From assembly GCF_004006235.1 (NCBI RefSeq), contig NZ_CP034753.1:1798001-1862000 (forward strand): DNA of 64,000 nucleotides. Reading direction: 5' to 3'. The notes below the pieces were generated by a model. The model saw only the letters and a list, made by a program, of their open reading frames with translations. It was not told where the DNA came from and did no database searches. The translations under genes and the position numbers were made by a program. Source of the DNA: Agromyces sp. LHK192 (GTDB lineage Bacteria; Actinomycetota; Actinomycetes; Actinomycetales; Microbacteriaceae). Position 1 is the stretch's first letter. Each line of letters starts with the position of its first letter. Below are positions 8,045 through 16,867 of the stretch, in pieces.

Positions 8045-8781
8045 CGGTCGCGATCGCGCTCGACGACGTCACCGTCCGGTACGGCGAGGTCGTCGCGCTG
8101 GACGGCGTCTCGCTCGAGGTCCGCGCGGGGCGGGTGACCGCGCTGATCGGCATGAACGGATCGGGCAAGTCCACGCTGTTCAAGACCGCCACCGGCATGA
8201 TCCGCCCGGCGACGGGGCGGGTGCGGATCGCCGGCGAGACTCCCGCCGCGGCGCGCAAGCGCGGTGACGTCGGCTACGTCCCGCAGAGCGAGGACGTCGA
8301 CTTCGACTTCCCAGTCTCCGTGCGCGACGTCGTGATGATGGGCCGCTACGGCCATCTGGGCATCACCCGGCGGCCCCGCGCGGCCGATCGCGCCGCGGTC
8401 GACGAGGCGCTCGCACGTGTCGAGCTCACCGACCTCGCGGACCGCCAGATCGGGCGTCTCTCGGGCGGGCAGCGCAAGCGCGCGTTCGTGGCGCGCGGCA
8501 TCGCGCAGGACGCCGGCATCCTGCTGCTCGACGAGCCGTTCGCGGGCGTCGACAAGGCCTCGGAGGCGACGATCGTGCGGCTCCTGCGCGAACTCGCCGC
8601 CGACGGGCGCACGATCCTCGTGTCGACGCACGACCTGCACGCGCTGCCGGCGCTCGCCGACGAAGCCGTCCTGCTCCTGCATCGCGTCGTCTTCCACGGC
8701 TCCGTCGACGAGGCGCTGCGACCCGAGCGGCTCGCGCAGGCGTTCGGGCTCGACCTGCTCGGACCGGGGGAGGCGGCGTGA
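8041..8781 (+). CDS. mntB: Manganese/zinc ABC transporter ATP-binding protein
   Basis: 246 residues from a GTG that overlaps the binding-protein stop (GTGA). The Walker A is GMNGSGKST, the Q-loop VPQSEDVDFDF, the signature LSGGQRKRAF, the Walker B ILLLDEPFAGVD, and the H-loop is the His in STHDLHALP. The middle region MMGRYGHLG is typical of the metal-importer ATPases (ZnuC/MntB/TroB). It supplies energy for the adjacent permease. The symbol follows the predicted metal of the partner binding protein. Confidence 0.9.
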   Translation: MTVAIALDDVTVRYGEVVALDGVSLEVRAGRVTALIGMNGSGKSTLFKTATGMIRPATGRVRIAGETPAAARKRGDVGYVPQSEDVDFDFPVSVRDVVMMGRYGHLGITRRPRAADRAAVDEALARVELTDLADRQIGRLSGGQRKRAFVARGIAQDAGILLLDEPFAGVDKASEATIVRLLRELAADGRTILVSTHDLHALPALADEAVLLLHRVVFHGSVDEALRPERLAQAFGLDLLGPGEAA

Positions 8782-9644
8782 ACCCGATCGACCTCCTCCT
8801 CGAACCGCTGCAGTACGAGTTCATGGTGCGTGCCCTCGCCACGACCGTCATCGCGGCGATCGTCTGCGCGGTGCTGTCGTGCTGGCTCGTGCTCGTCGGC
8901 TGGTCGCTCATGGGCGACGCCGTCTCGCACGCCGTGCTCCCCGGCGTGGTGCTCGCGTACATCGTCGGCGCGCCGTTCGCGATCGGGGCGCTCGTGTTCG
9001 GATTCCTCGCGGTCGCGCTCATCGGCCTCATCCGCGGCACCAGCCGGGTGAAGGAGGATGCCGCCATCGGCATCGTGTTCACGACGCTCTTCGCCCTCGG
9101 CCTCGTGCTGATCTCGGTCACGCCGAGCCAGACCGACCTCAACCACATCATCTTCGGCAACATCCTCGGCGTCTCGGTCGCCGACCTCGTCCAGGTCGCC
9201 GTGCTCGCCGCCGTCGCGTTCACGGTGCTGATCGTGAAGCGGCGCGACCTCACGCTCTACGCGTTCGACCCGACGCACGCGTTCGCGATCGGGCTCTCGC
9301 CGCGGTTCCTCGGCGCGCTGCTGCTGGCGGTGCTCGCCCTCACCGCGGTCGTCGCGTTGCAGGTGGTCGGGGTCGTCCTCGTCGTCGCGATGCTCATCAT
9401 CCCGGGTGCCACCGCGTACCTGCTGACCGACCGGTTCGGCAGGATGCTCCTCATCGCACCCGCGATCTCGGCCGTCTCATCGGTGGTGGGCATCTACCTC
9501 AGCTACTGGATCGACGCGGCCTCGGGCGGCCTCGTGGTCGTGGTGCAGGGGGTCGTGTTCGCGCTCGTCTACCTGTTCAGCCCGCGGCAGGGCGTGATCG
9601 GCCGGCGGATCGCAGGTCGGCGCCCGCGCCGCGCGATCGCCTGA
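8778..9644 (+). CDS. mntC: Manganese/zinc ABC transporter permease
   Basis: 288 residues, eight or nine hydrophobic segments, starting at a GTG overlapping the ATPase gene. The sequence GWSLMGDAVSHAVLPGVVLAY is the conserved first-loop motif of ABC-3 (ZnuB/MntC) permeases, and ALQVVGVVLVVAMLIIPGATAYLLTDRF is the second. It completes a typical binding protein-ATPase-permease importer; no regulator gene is attached. The stop lies 12 bp before the convergent macrodomain gene. Confidence 0.9.
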   Translation: MNPIDLLLEPLQYEFMVRALATTVIAAIVCAVLSCWLVLVGWSLMGDAVSHAVLPGVVLAYIVGAPFAIGALVFGFLAVALIGLIRGTSRVKEDAAIGIVFTTLFALGLVLISVTPSQTDLNHIIFGNILGVSVADLVQVAVLAAVAFTVLIVKRRDLTLYAFDPTHAFAIGLSPRFLGALLLAVLALTAVVALQVVGVVLVVAMLIIPGATAYLLTDRFGRMLLIAPAISAVSSVVGIYLSYWIDAASGGLVVVVQGVVFALVYLFSPRQGVIGRRIAGRRPRRAIA

Positions 9645-9656
9645 CGCGGCATCCGA

Positions 9657-10169
9657 TCACGACGGCTCGGCCGCCTGGATCGCAGCGCGCACCTCGTCGT
9701 GGATCGCGGCGTCGCGCGCGACGATCCGCACGTCGTCGACCAGGGCGTCGGAGGAGCGGATCGCCTCGAGCGCCGCCGCGATCGCGTCGGCACGCGGCCA
9801 CCCGTAGATCCCGGCGCTGATCAGCGGGAACGCGATGCTCGACGCGCCGAGCCGGTCGGCGACCTCGAGGGCCCGCCGGTAGCACGACAGCAGCCTCGAG
9901 CGGTCGCGCTCGCCGGCGGCGAAGTTCGGGCCGACGGTGTGCACCACCCACCGTGCCGGCAGGTCGCCCGCGGTCGTCCAGCCGGCGTCGCCCGTCGCGA
10001 GCCCGTTCGGGAACCGGGCGATGCAGTCGGCGAGGATCGCAGGACCGCCGGCGCGGTGGATCGCGCCGTCCACCCCGCCGCCACCGCGCATGGCGTTGCT
10101 CGCGGCGTTCACGATGACGTCGACGTGCTGGTCGGTGAGATCGCCGAGCACGGCGGTGAGGGTCGGCAT
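9657..10169 (-). CDS. Macrodomain protein (O-acetyl-ADP-ribose deacetylase type)
   Basis: 170 residues from an ATG beginning [12 protein letters not shown]. The motif [26 protein letters not shown] is the ADP-ribose-binding loop of the MacroD/YmdB class, and [17 protein letters not shown] is the second substrate loop. Expected activity: hydrolysis of O-acetyl-ADP-ribose and removal of mono-ADP-ribose from proteins. A longer in-frame start upstream adds 30 residues without homology. GAGACT lies 6 nt before the ATG, a weak leaderless-type -10. Divergent from the DUF2200 gene. Confidence 0.9.
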   Translation of the reverse strand: MPTLTAVLGDLTDQHVDVIVNAASNAMRGGGGVDGAIHRAGGPAILADCIARFPNGLATGDAGWTTAGDLPARWVVHTVGPNFAAGERDRSRLLSCYRRALEVADRLGASSIAFPLISAGIYGWPRADAIAAALEAIRSSDALVDDVRIVARDAAIHDEVRAAIQAAEPS

Positions 10170-10230
10170 ACGGTCAGTCTCGTCGCATCCGGCACCGTCC
10201 TCCAGCCCGATCCGAGACGGTCGGCGCGCG

Positions 10231-10236
10231 TACGCT
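10231..10236 (+). promoter_or_regulatory. Leaderless -10 element (TACGCT) of the DUF2200 gene
   Basis: TACGCT is followed by exactly 6 nt and then the ATG at 10243. No ribosome site is visible. The -35 is weak. Confidence 0.5.
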
Positions 10237-10242
10237 TGCACC

Positions 10243-10584
10243 ATGGAACGGATCTTCACGATGCCCGTCGCACGGGTCTACCCGCTCTACGTGACGAAGC
10301 TGGAGCGGAAGGGCCGCAGTCAGGAGGAGCTCGACGAGGTCATCACCTGGCTGACCGGCTTCGACAAGCCCGAGGTGCAGCGCCGACTCGACGACGGCAC
10401 CACGTTCGAGGAGTTCTTCGCCGAGGCCGAGCTCAACCCCAACGTGTCGCTCATCACGGGCGTCATCTGCGGCGTGCGCGTCGAGCAGATCGAGGACCCG
10501 CTCATGCAGCAGATCCGCTACCTCGACAAGCTCGTCGACGAGCTCGCCCGCGGCAAGGCGATGGACAAGGTGCTGCGCGCATGA
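10243..10584 (+). CDS. DUF2200-family protein
   Basis: 113 residues; soluble, mixed alpha/beta, starting [19 protein letters not shown]. The conserved core of the DUF2200 family is visible in [14 protein letters not shown] and EVITWLTGF. No catalytic motif is evident; the family is uncharacterised and commonly single-domain. It overlaps the following monooxygenase gene by 4 bp (ATGA), so the two are cotranscribed from the leaderless promoter upstream. Confidence 0.8.
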   Translation: MERIFTMPVARVYPLYVTKLERKGRSQEELDEVITWLTGFDKPEVQRRLDDGTTFEEFFAEAELNPNVSLITGVICGVRVEQIEDPLMQQIRYLDKLVDELARGKAMDKVLRA

Positions 10585-11585
10585 CGGATGCCACGGCAGC
10601 GCCGAGCGCGGTCGAGACGGGTCGCGTGGGCGTCATGCTTCCCCGCGACCTTCCCGTCGCCGACGTGCTGCCGTTCGCCCGCAGGGCGGAGGCGCTCGGC
10701 TTCGACGAGCTGTGGGTCGTCGAGGACCTCGGGTTCCGGGGCGGATTCGCGCAGGCCGCCGCCGTGCTCGGCGCGACCGAGCGCATCGAGGTCGGCATCG
10801 GCATCCTCCCCGCCGCGGCCCGCCTCGCGGCATTCGCCGCGATGGAGATCGCGACCCTCGAGCAGCTCTTCCCGGGCCGTGTCATCGTGGGACTCGGTCA
10901 CGGGATGCCGCAGTGGATGCGGCAGCTCGGCGCGTGGCCCGCCAGCCCGCTCACGCTGCTGCGCGAGACGACGCTGACCCTTCGCGCCCTGCTCGCAGGA
11001 GAGCCGGCGCCCGACGGGGGCCGCTACATCGAGGCATCCGGACTCGTCCTCGACGAGCGCCCCGAGCGCGTGCCGCCGATCCTGCTCGGCGTCCGTGGAC
11101 CGCGGTCGCTCGAGCTCGCCGGCGAGGTCGCCGACGGAGTCGTGCTCGCGGAGCCGGCCGATCCGACCTACATCGAGGCCTCGATCGCCCACGTCGAACG
11201 CGGCGCCGCGACCGCAGGCCGCAGCGCGTCCGCCCCGCGCGTGGTCACCTACGACGTCGCCGCCGTCGCGGAGACGGATGCCGCCGCGTTCGCGCGCGTC
11301 CGGCCCGCGCTCGCGTGGTTCGGCGAACCGGACTGGGCGCCGCATCTCGCGGGCCTGCCGTTCGCGGCCGACCTCGCGGAGCTGCGGAAGCGGGCCGGCT
11401 CGCCCGCGGCGTTCGCCGAGGCGATCCCCGATGAATGGATCGCACGACTCGCGCTCGCCGGCACCGCCGAACGGGTCCGCGAACTGGTCGCCGAACGGCA
11501 CCGCGCCGGCGCGACGACCGTCGTGCTGACCCCGGTCGGCGACGATCGCCTGGGCGAGCTCGAACGGCTCGCAGCCGCGCGCTGA
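10581..11585 (+). CDS. LLM-class (luciferase-like) flavin-dependent oxidoreductase
   Basis: 334 residues; TIM-barrel flavoprotein of the bacterial luciferase/F420-dependent superfamily. Visible marks are [39 protein letters not shown] and the [15 protein letters not shown] region, then [25 protein letters not shown], the typical cofactor-proximal strand. FMN or F420 as cofactor cannot be decided. The ATG overlaps the DUF2200 stop; a strong hairpin follows. Confidence 0.85.
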   Translation: MTDATAAPSAVETGRVGVMLPRDLPVADVLPFARRAEALGFDELWVVEDLGFRGGFAQAAAVLGATERIEVGIGILPAAARLAAFAAMEIATLEQLFPGRVIVGLGHGMPQWMRQLGAWPASPLTLLRETTLTLRALLAGEPAPDGGRYIEASGLVLDERPERVPPILLGVRGPRSLELAGEVADGVVLAEPADPTYIEASIAHVERGAATAGRSASAPRVVTYDVAAVAETDAAAFARVRPALAWFGEPDWAPHLAGLPFAADLAELRKRAGSPAAFAEAIPDEWIARLALAGTAERVRELVAERHRAGATTVVLTPVGDDRLGELERLAAAR

Positions 11586-11599
11586 CGCGTCGAGCGTGC

Positions 11600-11635
11600 G
11601 AAGCCCCGGACGACCACCCGGTCGGCCGGCGCTTC
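11600..11635. terminator. Bidirectional hairpin between convergent genes
   Basis: Outer arms GAAGCCCCGG (11600-11609) and CCGGCGCTTC (11626-11635) pair at 9 of 10 positions, and inner arms CGACC/GGTCG extend the stem. It lies between two genes that end facing each other. No T-run, as usual in high-GC actinobacteria. Confidence 0.6.
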
Positions 11636-11683
11636 ACGCGTGTCCTCCGCTGCGCTGGGCGTCAGGTGCCGGGCGGGGCGCGA

Positions 11684-12310
11684 TCACTGCTCCGACGGGT
11701 TCGGCTCCCACGCGAATCCGTCGGGGTCGGTGCCGGCCGGCCCGGAGATGACGACCCGGTGCGATCCCGAGCCCGACTCGTCGACGCCCGCGTCCTTCGC
11801 GAGCGCGCGGCGACGGTACAGGCCGAGGCCGATCGGGCTGCCGGGCGTCTCGAACTCGACGTACGATCCGAAGCTCTTGTCGACGGTGAACCCGCGGTCG
11901 AGGTAGAACCGCTTGCTCGCGCCGACGTCCTCGGCGCCGAGCAGGATCACGACCTTCTCGACCTCGCGCGTCGCCGGGCCGGTGTCCTTCTTGGCCGACG
12001 TCGCGACCTTCCAGACGGTGCCGTCGGGTGCCTGCACGGTGCCGCCGACGCCCCACATCGACTTGGCGACGGGCTTGATCTCGACGGCGCCGGCCGCGAG
12101 CGCGGTGCCGACGAGGCTGTGCACGGTCGACGGCTGGGCGACGATCAGCGACACGGTGAATCCGCGGAAGCCGGTCGTCGGGGCCTCCGAGCGACGGACC
12201 CGGATGCGGCCGCCGAGCCCGAACGCGGCCGCGAGGAACTCGCGGGTGGCGTCGGGGTCGGCGGCCTCGATGGTGATGGACTCGATGCTGGTATCGGTGA
12301 TGGTGTTCAT
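11684..12310 (-). CDS. VOC-family (glyoxalase-fold) protein
   Basis: 208 residues with two vicinal-oxygen-chelate modules: residues ~10-95 (IESITIEAADPDATREFLAAAFGL) and ~115-200 (VEKVVILLGAEDVGASKRFYLDRGF). Metal-ligand positions are not complete, so a dioxygenase or isomerase activity should not be assumed. The start ATG lies 7 nt after a TAGCGT element on the minus strand (12318-12323), predicting a leaderless transcript. Confidence 0.82.
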   Translation of the reverse strand: MNTITDTSIESITIEAADPDATREFLAAAFGLGGRIRVRRSEAPTTGFRGFTVSLIVAQPSTVHSLVGTALAAGAVEIKPVAKSMWGVGGTVQAPDGTVWKVATSAKKDTGPATREVEKVVILLGAEDVGASKRFYLDRGFTVDKSFGSYVEFETPGSPIGLGLYRRRALAKDAGVDESGSGSHRVVISGPAGTDPDGFAWEPNPSEQ

Positions 12311-12317
12311 GCCTGCG

Positions 12318-12323
12318 ACGCTA
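12318..12323 (-). promoter_or_regulatory. Leaderless -10 element (TAGCGT) of the VOC gene
   Basis: Read on the minus strand, TAGCGT is followed by 7 nt and the ATG at 12310. No ribosome site intervenes. Confidence 0.45.
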
Positions 12324-12367
12324 CGGAGGCCCGTCGGGCGACACTTCTCGATTCCTGACCGATGCCG

Positions 12368-13282
12368 CTACCAGGCCTCCGCGCCGTCGAAGCTGGTCGC
12401 TCGCGGACGATAGGTCAACTGCTCGCGGGCCGCAGTCAGGTTGTAGGTGCGCTCGTATCCGAGGCGGTTCACCATGAACCGGGTCAGCGGCGGCCGGGTC
12501 CGCGCGATGCGCGCGGCACGTTCGACGGCGTGCGCCGCGCGGAACGCCGCGGGCGTCGGCACGCCGACGATGCGCGCCTCGACGCCGCGGCGTTCGAGGA
12601 GTTCGCCGATCGCGTCGGAGAGCAGCACGGGAGCGGCATCCGTCACGTTGAACACGCCTTTGGGGCCGAACGGGATGACCGCCGATCGCACGGCGGCGAC
12701 CAGGTTGTCGATGTGCGTGAGCGCGTGGGGAACCTCGCCGCCGGCCGGCAGGAGGAGCCGGCCGCCGCGCACGGCGGCGAGCAGCCCGCGCACCATGGCC
12801 CGTTCGCCGGGTCCGTAGACGAGGTGCGGCCGCAGGATCGCGACGTCGCGGCCGCTCAGCTCGCCCTCGGCGAGCGCCTTGGTGGCGCCGTAGGGGCTGA
12901 GGTGCCGCTCGGGGAGGCGGGCGTCCTCGGCGACGTGCACGCTCGGGCCGGCGTCGTCGTACACCGCCGACGTCGAGACGTGCACGATCCGCTTGTTCGG
13001 AAAGGTCCGGACCACCGAGCGGGTGCCGTCGCGGTTCGCCAGGAGGGCCCGTTCGAAGCCCGCCCACACGTCGGTGAGCCCCGCGGCGTGCACGACGGCG
13101 TCGACGCGGTCGGGCTCGCGCAACGGCCCGCGCGCGAGGTCCCAGACGCGGTACGTCGCCGACGGATGCGACCATCCTCCGGCGCGCCGTCCGTAGCCGA
13201 CGACGCGATGCCCGTCGTCCGCGAGCGCGGTGGCGATCGCGCCGCCCACGAATCCGCTCGCACCCGTGACCGCGACCCTCAT
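12368..13282 (-). CDS. NAD-dependent epimerase/dehydratase family protein
   Basis: 304 residues; extended short-chain dehydrogenase. The N-terminal dinucleotide site is VTGASGFVGGAIA, the catalytic Ser/Thr lies in VSTSAVYDD, and the YxxxK motif is YGATK. The middle region RPHLVYGPG is typical of sugar-epimerase and 3-beta-hydroxysteroid-dehydrogenase-like proteins. A good ribosome site (GGAAGGAA) precedes the ATG. Substrate unknown; no sugar or lipid pathway gene is next to it. Confidence 0.87.
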   Translation of the reverse strand: MRVAVTGASGFVGGAIATALADDGHRVVGYGRRAGGWSHPSATYRVWDLARGPLREPDRVDAVVHAAGLTDVWAGFERALLANRDGTRSVVRTFPNKRIVHVSTSAVYDDAGPSVHVAEDARLPERHLSPYGATKALAEGELSGRDVAILRPHLVYGPGERAMVRGLLAAVRGGRLLLPAGGEVPHALTHIDNLVAAVRSAVIPFGPKGVFNVTDAAPVLLSDAIGELLERRGVEARIVGVPTPAAFRAAHAVERAARIARTRPPLTRFMVNRLGYERTYNLTAAREQLTYRPRATSFDGAEAW

Positions 13283-13345
13283 CCGACTTCCTTCCAGCGC
13301 GCCCCGGTCGAGCCTAGCGACCCGGCGGCTCGCGCGGGAGTGCGC

Positions 13346-13918
13346 TCAGAGCTCGGCGTCGGGATCCAGCCGGAGGAACTTGCGATCGCGGAAGAGGAGG
13401 GGTGGGGCATCCGGTCCGATGGTGACGGCGAGCACCTCGGCGAGCACCAGGGTCGAGCTGCCGACCGGCACGAGCTCGAGCGGTCGGCACCGCAGCACCG
13501 CGGTCGCGTCGGGCAGGAACGGTTCGCCGGTCGGCAGCCGCTCCCAGCCCTGTTCGCCGGTGAATCGCGGCGCGCCGGACTTCGCGAACACGCGAGCGAG
13601 GTCGGCGTGCTGCTCGGCGAGGAAGTTCACCGCGAACGTGTGCGTCGCGAGCAGGGCGCCGGCCGTGCCGGTCGCCCGCGTCACCGAGAACGAGATCGCC
13701 GGCGGGTCGACGGCGACGGATGCCACGCTCGACGCGGCCAGCCCGACCGGTCCGGTCGCGGTCGCCGCGGTGATCAGCGCGATGCCGGCCGGATGCATCC
13801 GGAAGGCGTGCTTCATGGTGTCGCCGACGGGGGTCGGGATGGGCGCGGTGCCGCTGAGCTCACGGGCGGTGGCCTGGGCGCCGGGCTCGTCGGGCACGGG
13901 CTGGAGGGGATTCGTCAC
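13346..13918 (-). CDS. Flavin reductase family protein
   Basis: 190 residues from a GTG with the ribosome site GAGGAG 4 nt upstream. The flavin-reductase-like FMN-binding split barrel is visible in HPAGIALITAATATGPVGLAASSVASVAVDPPAISFSV, then THTFAVNFLAEQHADLA and the closing LLFRDRKF. Known role of the family: NAD(P)H-dependent reduction of flavin for two-component monooxygenases, or flavoenzymes acting directly. A luciferase-like enzyme gene lies 1.8 kb away but is not in the same operon. Confidence 0.85.
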   Translation of the reverse strand: MTNPLQPVPDEPGAQATARELSGTAPIPTPVGDTMKHAFRMHPAGIALITAATATGPVGLAASSVASVAVDPPAISFSVTRATGTAGALLATHTFAVNFLAEQHADLARVFAKSGAPRFTGEQGWERLPTGEPFLPDATAVLRCRPLELVPVGSSTLVLAEVLAVTIGPDAPPLLFRDRKFLRLDPDAEL

Positions 13919-13986
13919 GACGCTCCTCAGGATGGACGACCCGTCCACGCTATCCCCGCACGGCTGGGAGTTGGCGCGCAGCGTAT

Positions 13987-14002
13987 TCGAACGTATGTTC
14001 GA
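13987..14002 (+). promoter_or_regulatory. LexA (SOS) box overlapping a leaderless promoter
   Basis: TCGAAC-GTAT-GTTCGA is a perfect match to the actinobacterial SOS box TCGAAC-N4-GTTCGA. It covers the -10 TATGTT (13994-13999), which is followed by 6 nt and the ATG at 14006, so bound LexA would block the polymerase. Confidence 0.85.
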
Positions 14003-14005
14003 TGC

Positions 14006-14272
14006 ATGGTCACGTGGCATCCGATCCTCGCGGCGGAGGAGCCGACCGCGGGTCGCTGGGAGCTGCGCGACCAGTACGGGCGCTGTTACGGGGTGGTCCG
14101 CATCCTGAGGATCGGCGACGAGGTCGGCTATCGAGCCGACGACGGCGAGGGGGCGCTCATCGGCTACTTCACGAACCTGCGCGCGGCCTGCCGCGAGGTG
14201 CACGCCCGGTTCGTGCGCAGCCATGGCCCCGCGCCGTTCCGCGGCTATCCGGACTTCCGCGGTGTCGACTGA
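14006..14272 (+). CDS. Putative SOS-induced small protein of unknown function (88 aa)
   Basis: 88 residues beginning MVTWHPILAAEEPTAGRWEL. It is soluble, has two Cys, and ends in a Pro/Arg/Phe-rich tail (HGPAPFRGYPDFRG). I do not recognise a domain; the order of short beta-rich segments (GRWELRDQYGRCYGVVRILRIGDEVGYRAD) followed by one helix suggests a small compact fold. The start is fixed by the -10 element 6 nt upstream, which lies inside a perfect LexA box, so induction by DNA damage is predicted. Its neighbour is a convergent Fic gene. It stands alone as a transcription unit. Confidence 0.75.
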   Translation: MVTWHPILAAEEPTAGRWELRDQYGRCYGVVRILRIGDEVGYRADDGEGALIGYFTNLRAACREVHARFVRSHGPAPFRGYPDFRGVD

Positions 14273-14299
14273 GTCGGGCGGGCCTGCCGCGCCCGGCTC
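14271..14299. terminator. Hairpin between SOS gene and Fic gene
   Basis: GAG-T-CGGGCG pairs with CGCCCG-G-CTC across a short loop, overlapping the stop codon of the small SOS gene and preceding the convergent Fic stop. No T-run. Confidence 0.4.
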
Positions 14300-14311
14300 G
14301 CCGCGCGCGGC

Positions 14312-15541
14312 TCAACTCGCCGCGAGCGGCGGGAGCGCCGCGGCGATGCGCTCCTGCAGGTCGTCGAGTTCGCCGAGCAGGTCGACCGACACCCAGACGC
14401 GGTCGCGCTTGCGGCCGGTGATCTCCCGGACGATGCCCGCCGTCTCGAGCGTCTCGATGGCGCGGTTGGTGTTCGGGGCAGGCGAGCCGATGAGGCGTGC
14501 GGCGAGGTCGCCCGAGAAGACCGGATGCTCCGCGAGCACGCCGATGAGCTTCTGCGCGGCCGAACCGGACCTCGCGCCGACCATCGCCGACCACTCCGCC
14601 GGGAGCACGTCGATGCGCGCGGCCGACGTGCGGGCCTCGCGGGCTGCGACCTCCACGGACACGGCCATGCGGTGCACGAACGCGTCGAGGTCGCCGGTGC
14701 GGTAGCCGTCGAGCAGCGCGAAGTACCCGTCGCGGTCGGCCAGCATCGCGCCGGCGACCGGGACGACGCTGCGCGCGGTCAGTCCGCGACGGCGCAGGAT
14801 GGCGTTCACGAGCGCTCGCCCGATGCGCCCGTTGCCGTCGGTGAACGGATGGATCGACTCGAACTGCGCGTGGGCCGCGGCCGCCTGCACGAGTGCGGGC
14901 AGGTCGTCGCGGTTCGCGTAGTCGACGAGGTCGCGCATCAGGTCGGGCACGCGTGCGGGGGCCGGTGGCACGAAGAGCGCGTTCCTCGGGGAGTGGTCGC
15001 TGCCGCCGATCCAGTTCTGCACGTCGCGGTACCGCCCGGCGTAGCGTCGCTCATGGGGGTCGTCGGCGAAGAGCGCCGCGTGTGCGCCCAGGATCTGCGA
15101 CTCGTCGATCCGCCCGGTCGCGCCCGCCTCCTCGACGAACCTGGTCAGCGCCTCGGATGCCGCGACCATCAGCGTCGCCGACGAATTGGCCCGGCTCCCG
15201 GCGATCGCGCGCGCGAACGCGAGGGCGTCGGCGTCCTCGTGCTCGATCTTGCTCGACGCCACGGACTCGGTGCGGATCAGGAACTGGCCGAGTGCGCTGA
15301 GGCCGCCGACGACCTCGGCCTCGGCGGTCGCGACCGCTGCGGCCGCCCGCTCGATCGCGGTCGTCGTGCCCGGGGACGGGGAGTGGTCGAGGTCGGCGAT
15401 GAACGGCGGGATGCCGGCCTCGACGTGGTCGAGCATGCGGTCGGCGCGGGTTCCGCCACGGGTCGACTGGCGCCAGGACAGGCGTTCGGTGGTGTGGGCC
15501 GGCCACGACCCCGTCGTGGACGGATGTTCGCCTCGAGCCAT
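14312..15541 (-). CDS. Fic-domain protein with C-terminal winged helix
   Basis: 409 residues from an ATG with ribosome site GGAGGGA 4 nt upstream. An N-terminal Fic_N-type region (~35-105) contains SSKIEHE at 96-102, matching the (S/T)xxxE inhibitory helix with Glu100 in place. The Fic core carries HPFTDGNGRIGR at 231-242, the complete motif for AMP transfer from ATP. Residues ~335-395 look like a winged helix (LIGVLAEHPVFSGDLAARLIGS, then NRAIETLETAGIV). Expected: self-inhibited AMPylation plus DNA binding. A large palindrome over its own promoter fits autoregulation by the wHTH part. Confidence 0.9.
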   Translation of the reverse strand: MARGEHPSTTGSWPAHTTERLSWRQSTRGGTRADRMLDHVEAGIPPFIADLDHSPSPGTTTAIERAAAAVATAEAEVVGGLSALGQFLIRTESVASSKIEHEDADALAFARAIAGSRANSSATLMVAASEALTRFVEEAGATGRIDESQILGAHAALFADDPHERRYAGRYRDVQNWIGGSDHSPRNALFVPPAPARVPDLMRDLVDYANRDDLPALVQAAAAHAQFESIHPFTDGNGRIGRALVNAILRRRGLTARSVVPVAGAMLADRDGYFALLDGYRTGDLDAFVHRMAVSVEVAAREARTSAARIDVLPAEWSAMVGARSGSAAQKLIGVLAEHPVFSGDLAARLIGSPAPNTNRAIETLETAGIVREITGRKRDRVWVSVDLLGELDDLQERIAAALPPLAAS

Positions 15542-15578
15542 GCGCTCCCTCCGGGGCATCCGCAATCGTCCGCCATTC

Positions 15579-15608
15579 TACTTGCGTTTCGTCACGTAAA
15601 CGCAAGTA
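15579..15608 (-). promoter_or_regulatory. 30-bp palindromic operator over the Fic promoter
   Basis: Perfect 11-bp arms TACTTGCGTTT and AAACGCAAGTA are separated by 8 bp. On the minus strand the palindrome overlaps TAGAAT (plus coordinates 15575-15580), a good -10, and contains a TTGCGT -35 candidate with a 19-bp spacer. It is an unusually AT-rich spot for this window. No other gene starts here: msrA ends 66 bp away on the other side. Confidence 0.75.
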
Positions 15609-15673
15609 ACGCCGAGAGAAGTTGCGGACGCCGGTCCGGCGCCGCCCGTCCCGGGCGACGCCGAACCGCAGGA

Positions 15674-16225
15674 TCAGCCCGCGCTGCCGCCCGCCGACTC
15701 GCGCTTCGGCAGCTTCCAGCCCGGCCGCACGAAGTGGCACGTGTAGCCCCACGGGATGCGCTCCAGGTAGTCCTGGTGCTCCGGCTCGGCCTCCCAGAAC
15801 GGGCCCGAAGGCTCGATCGTCGTCACGGCGTCGCCCGGCCACAGGCCGGAGGCATCCACGTCGGCGATCGTCTCGCGCGCCTCGCGCTCCTGCTCCGCGT
15901 CGATCGGGAAGATCGCCGAACGATAGCTCGTGCCGACGTCGTTGCCCTGCCGGTTCACCGTCGTCGGGTCGTGGATCTGGAAGAAGAACTCCAGCAGGTC
16001 GCGGTACGAGGTCTTCGAGGGGTCGTACACGATCTCGATCGCCTCAGCGTGCCCCGGGTGGTTCCGGTACGTCGCGTGCTCGTTCTGCCCGCCCGTGTAG
16101 CCGACGCGCGTCTGCACGACGCCCGGCTGCTTGCGGATGAGGTCCTCCATGCCCCAGAAGCAACCGCCGGCCAGGACAGCCGTGTCGGTTCCGGGGAGAC
16201 GGGTGATGGTGCCCGTGTCGGTCAT
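15674..16225 (-). CDS. msrA: Peptide-methionine (S)-S-oxide reductase
   Basis: 183 residues. The catalytic motif [12 protein letters not shown] with the nucleophilic Cys is near residue 22, followed by [31 protein letters not shown] and YRSAIFPI, all class A landmarks. It reduces the S epimer of oxidised methionine in proteins or free. It sits 1 bp after the msrB gene, forming an msrB-msrA operon transcribed on the minus strand. Confidence 0.96.
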   Translation of the reverse strand: MTDTGTITRLPGTDTAVLAGGCFWGMEDLIRKQPGVVQTRVGYTGGQNEHATYRNHPGHAEAIEIVYDPSKTSYRDLLEFFFQIHDPTTVNRQGNDVGTSYRSAIFPIDAEQEREARETIADVDASGLWPGDAVTTIEPSGPFWEAEPEHQDYLERIPWGYTCHFVRPGWKLPKRESAGGSAG

Positions 16226-16226
16226 C

Positions 16227-16718
16227 TCAGTGGTCCTCCTTCGTGGACGCGGTCATGGTACCGGTCGCCTGCACGGCGTCCGGGAACAGCCGGGTGTACT
16301 CGCCGTACCCCTCGGCCTCGAGCTGCTCGGCAGGCACGAACCGCAGGGCCGCCGAGTTGATGCAGTACCGCAGGCCCCCGTCGTCGACGGGGCCGTCGTC
16401 GAACACGTGTCCGAGGTGGCTGTCGGCGCCCGCCGAGCGCACCTCCACGCGCTTCATGAAGAAGGAGCGGTCGACGTGCTCCTTCACGGACGCCTCCTCG
16501 ATCGGACGCGTGAAGCTCGGCCAGCCCGAACGGCTGTCGTACTTGTCCGTCGAGCTGAACAACGGCTGCCCCGAGACCACGTCGACGTAGATGCCGTCCT
16601 CGTGGTGGTTCCAGAACTCGTTCCGGAACGCGGGCTCCGTCGCGTCGTCCTGCGTCACCTTGCGCTGCAGGGGAGTGAGGCGGTCGACCGCCTCGGGAGT
16701 GCTTCGATAGTCGGTCAC
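16227..16718 (-). CDS. msrB: Peptide-methionine (R)-S-oxide reductase
   Basis: 163 residues from a GTG with ribosome site AAGGAG 7 nt upstream. The class B catalytic region [13 protein letters not shown] holds the nucleophilic Cys. The four zinc-binding Cys of the CxxC type are not visible, so this is probably a zinc-free MsrB form. [15 protein letters not shown] and [12 protein letters not shown] are conserved. It is the first gene of the msrBA operon. Confidence 0.95.
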   Translation of the reverse strand: MTDYRSTPEAVDRLTPLQRKVTQDDATEPAFRNEFWNHHEDGIYVDVVSGQPLFSSTDKYDSRSGWPSFTRPIEEASVKEHVDRSFFMKRVEVRSAGADSHLGHVFDDGPVDDGGLRYCINSAALRFVPAEQLEAEGYGEYTRLFPDAVQATGTMTASTKEDH

Positions 16719-16867
16719 GATCGTGCTCCTTGTCCGACGCAGCCGGCTGCTGCGCCACTGGAGAGAACAGTGCGAGGCGGATGCCTGTTCCACCGAAACG
16801 GCCCGGCACCTTCGGGTTCGCTGTGAACGCGCATCCGACGGTGCTGCGCACGCGCTCGCCGACGGTG

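Noticed and set aside
14006..15541. Toxin-antitoxin pair (small SOS gene with Fic)
   Set aside because: The genes are convergent with separate promoters and a hairpin between them, unlike cotranscribed FicTA modules.
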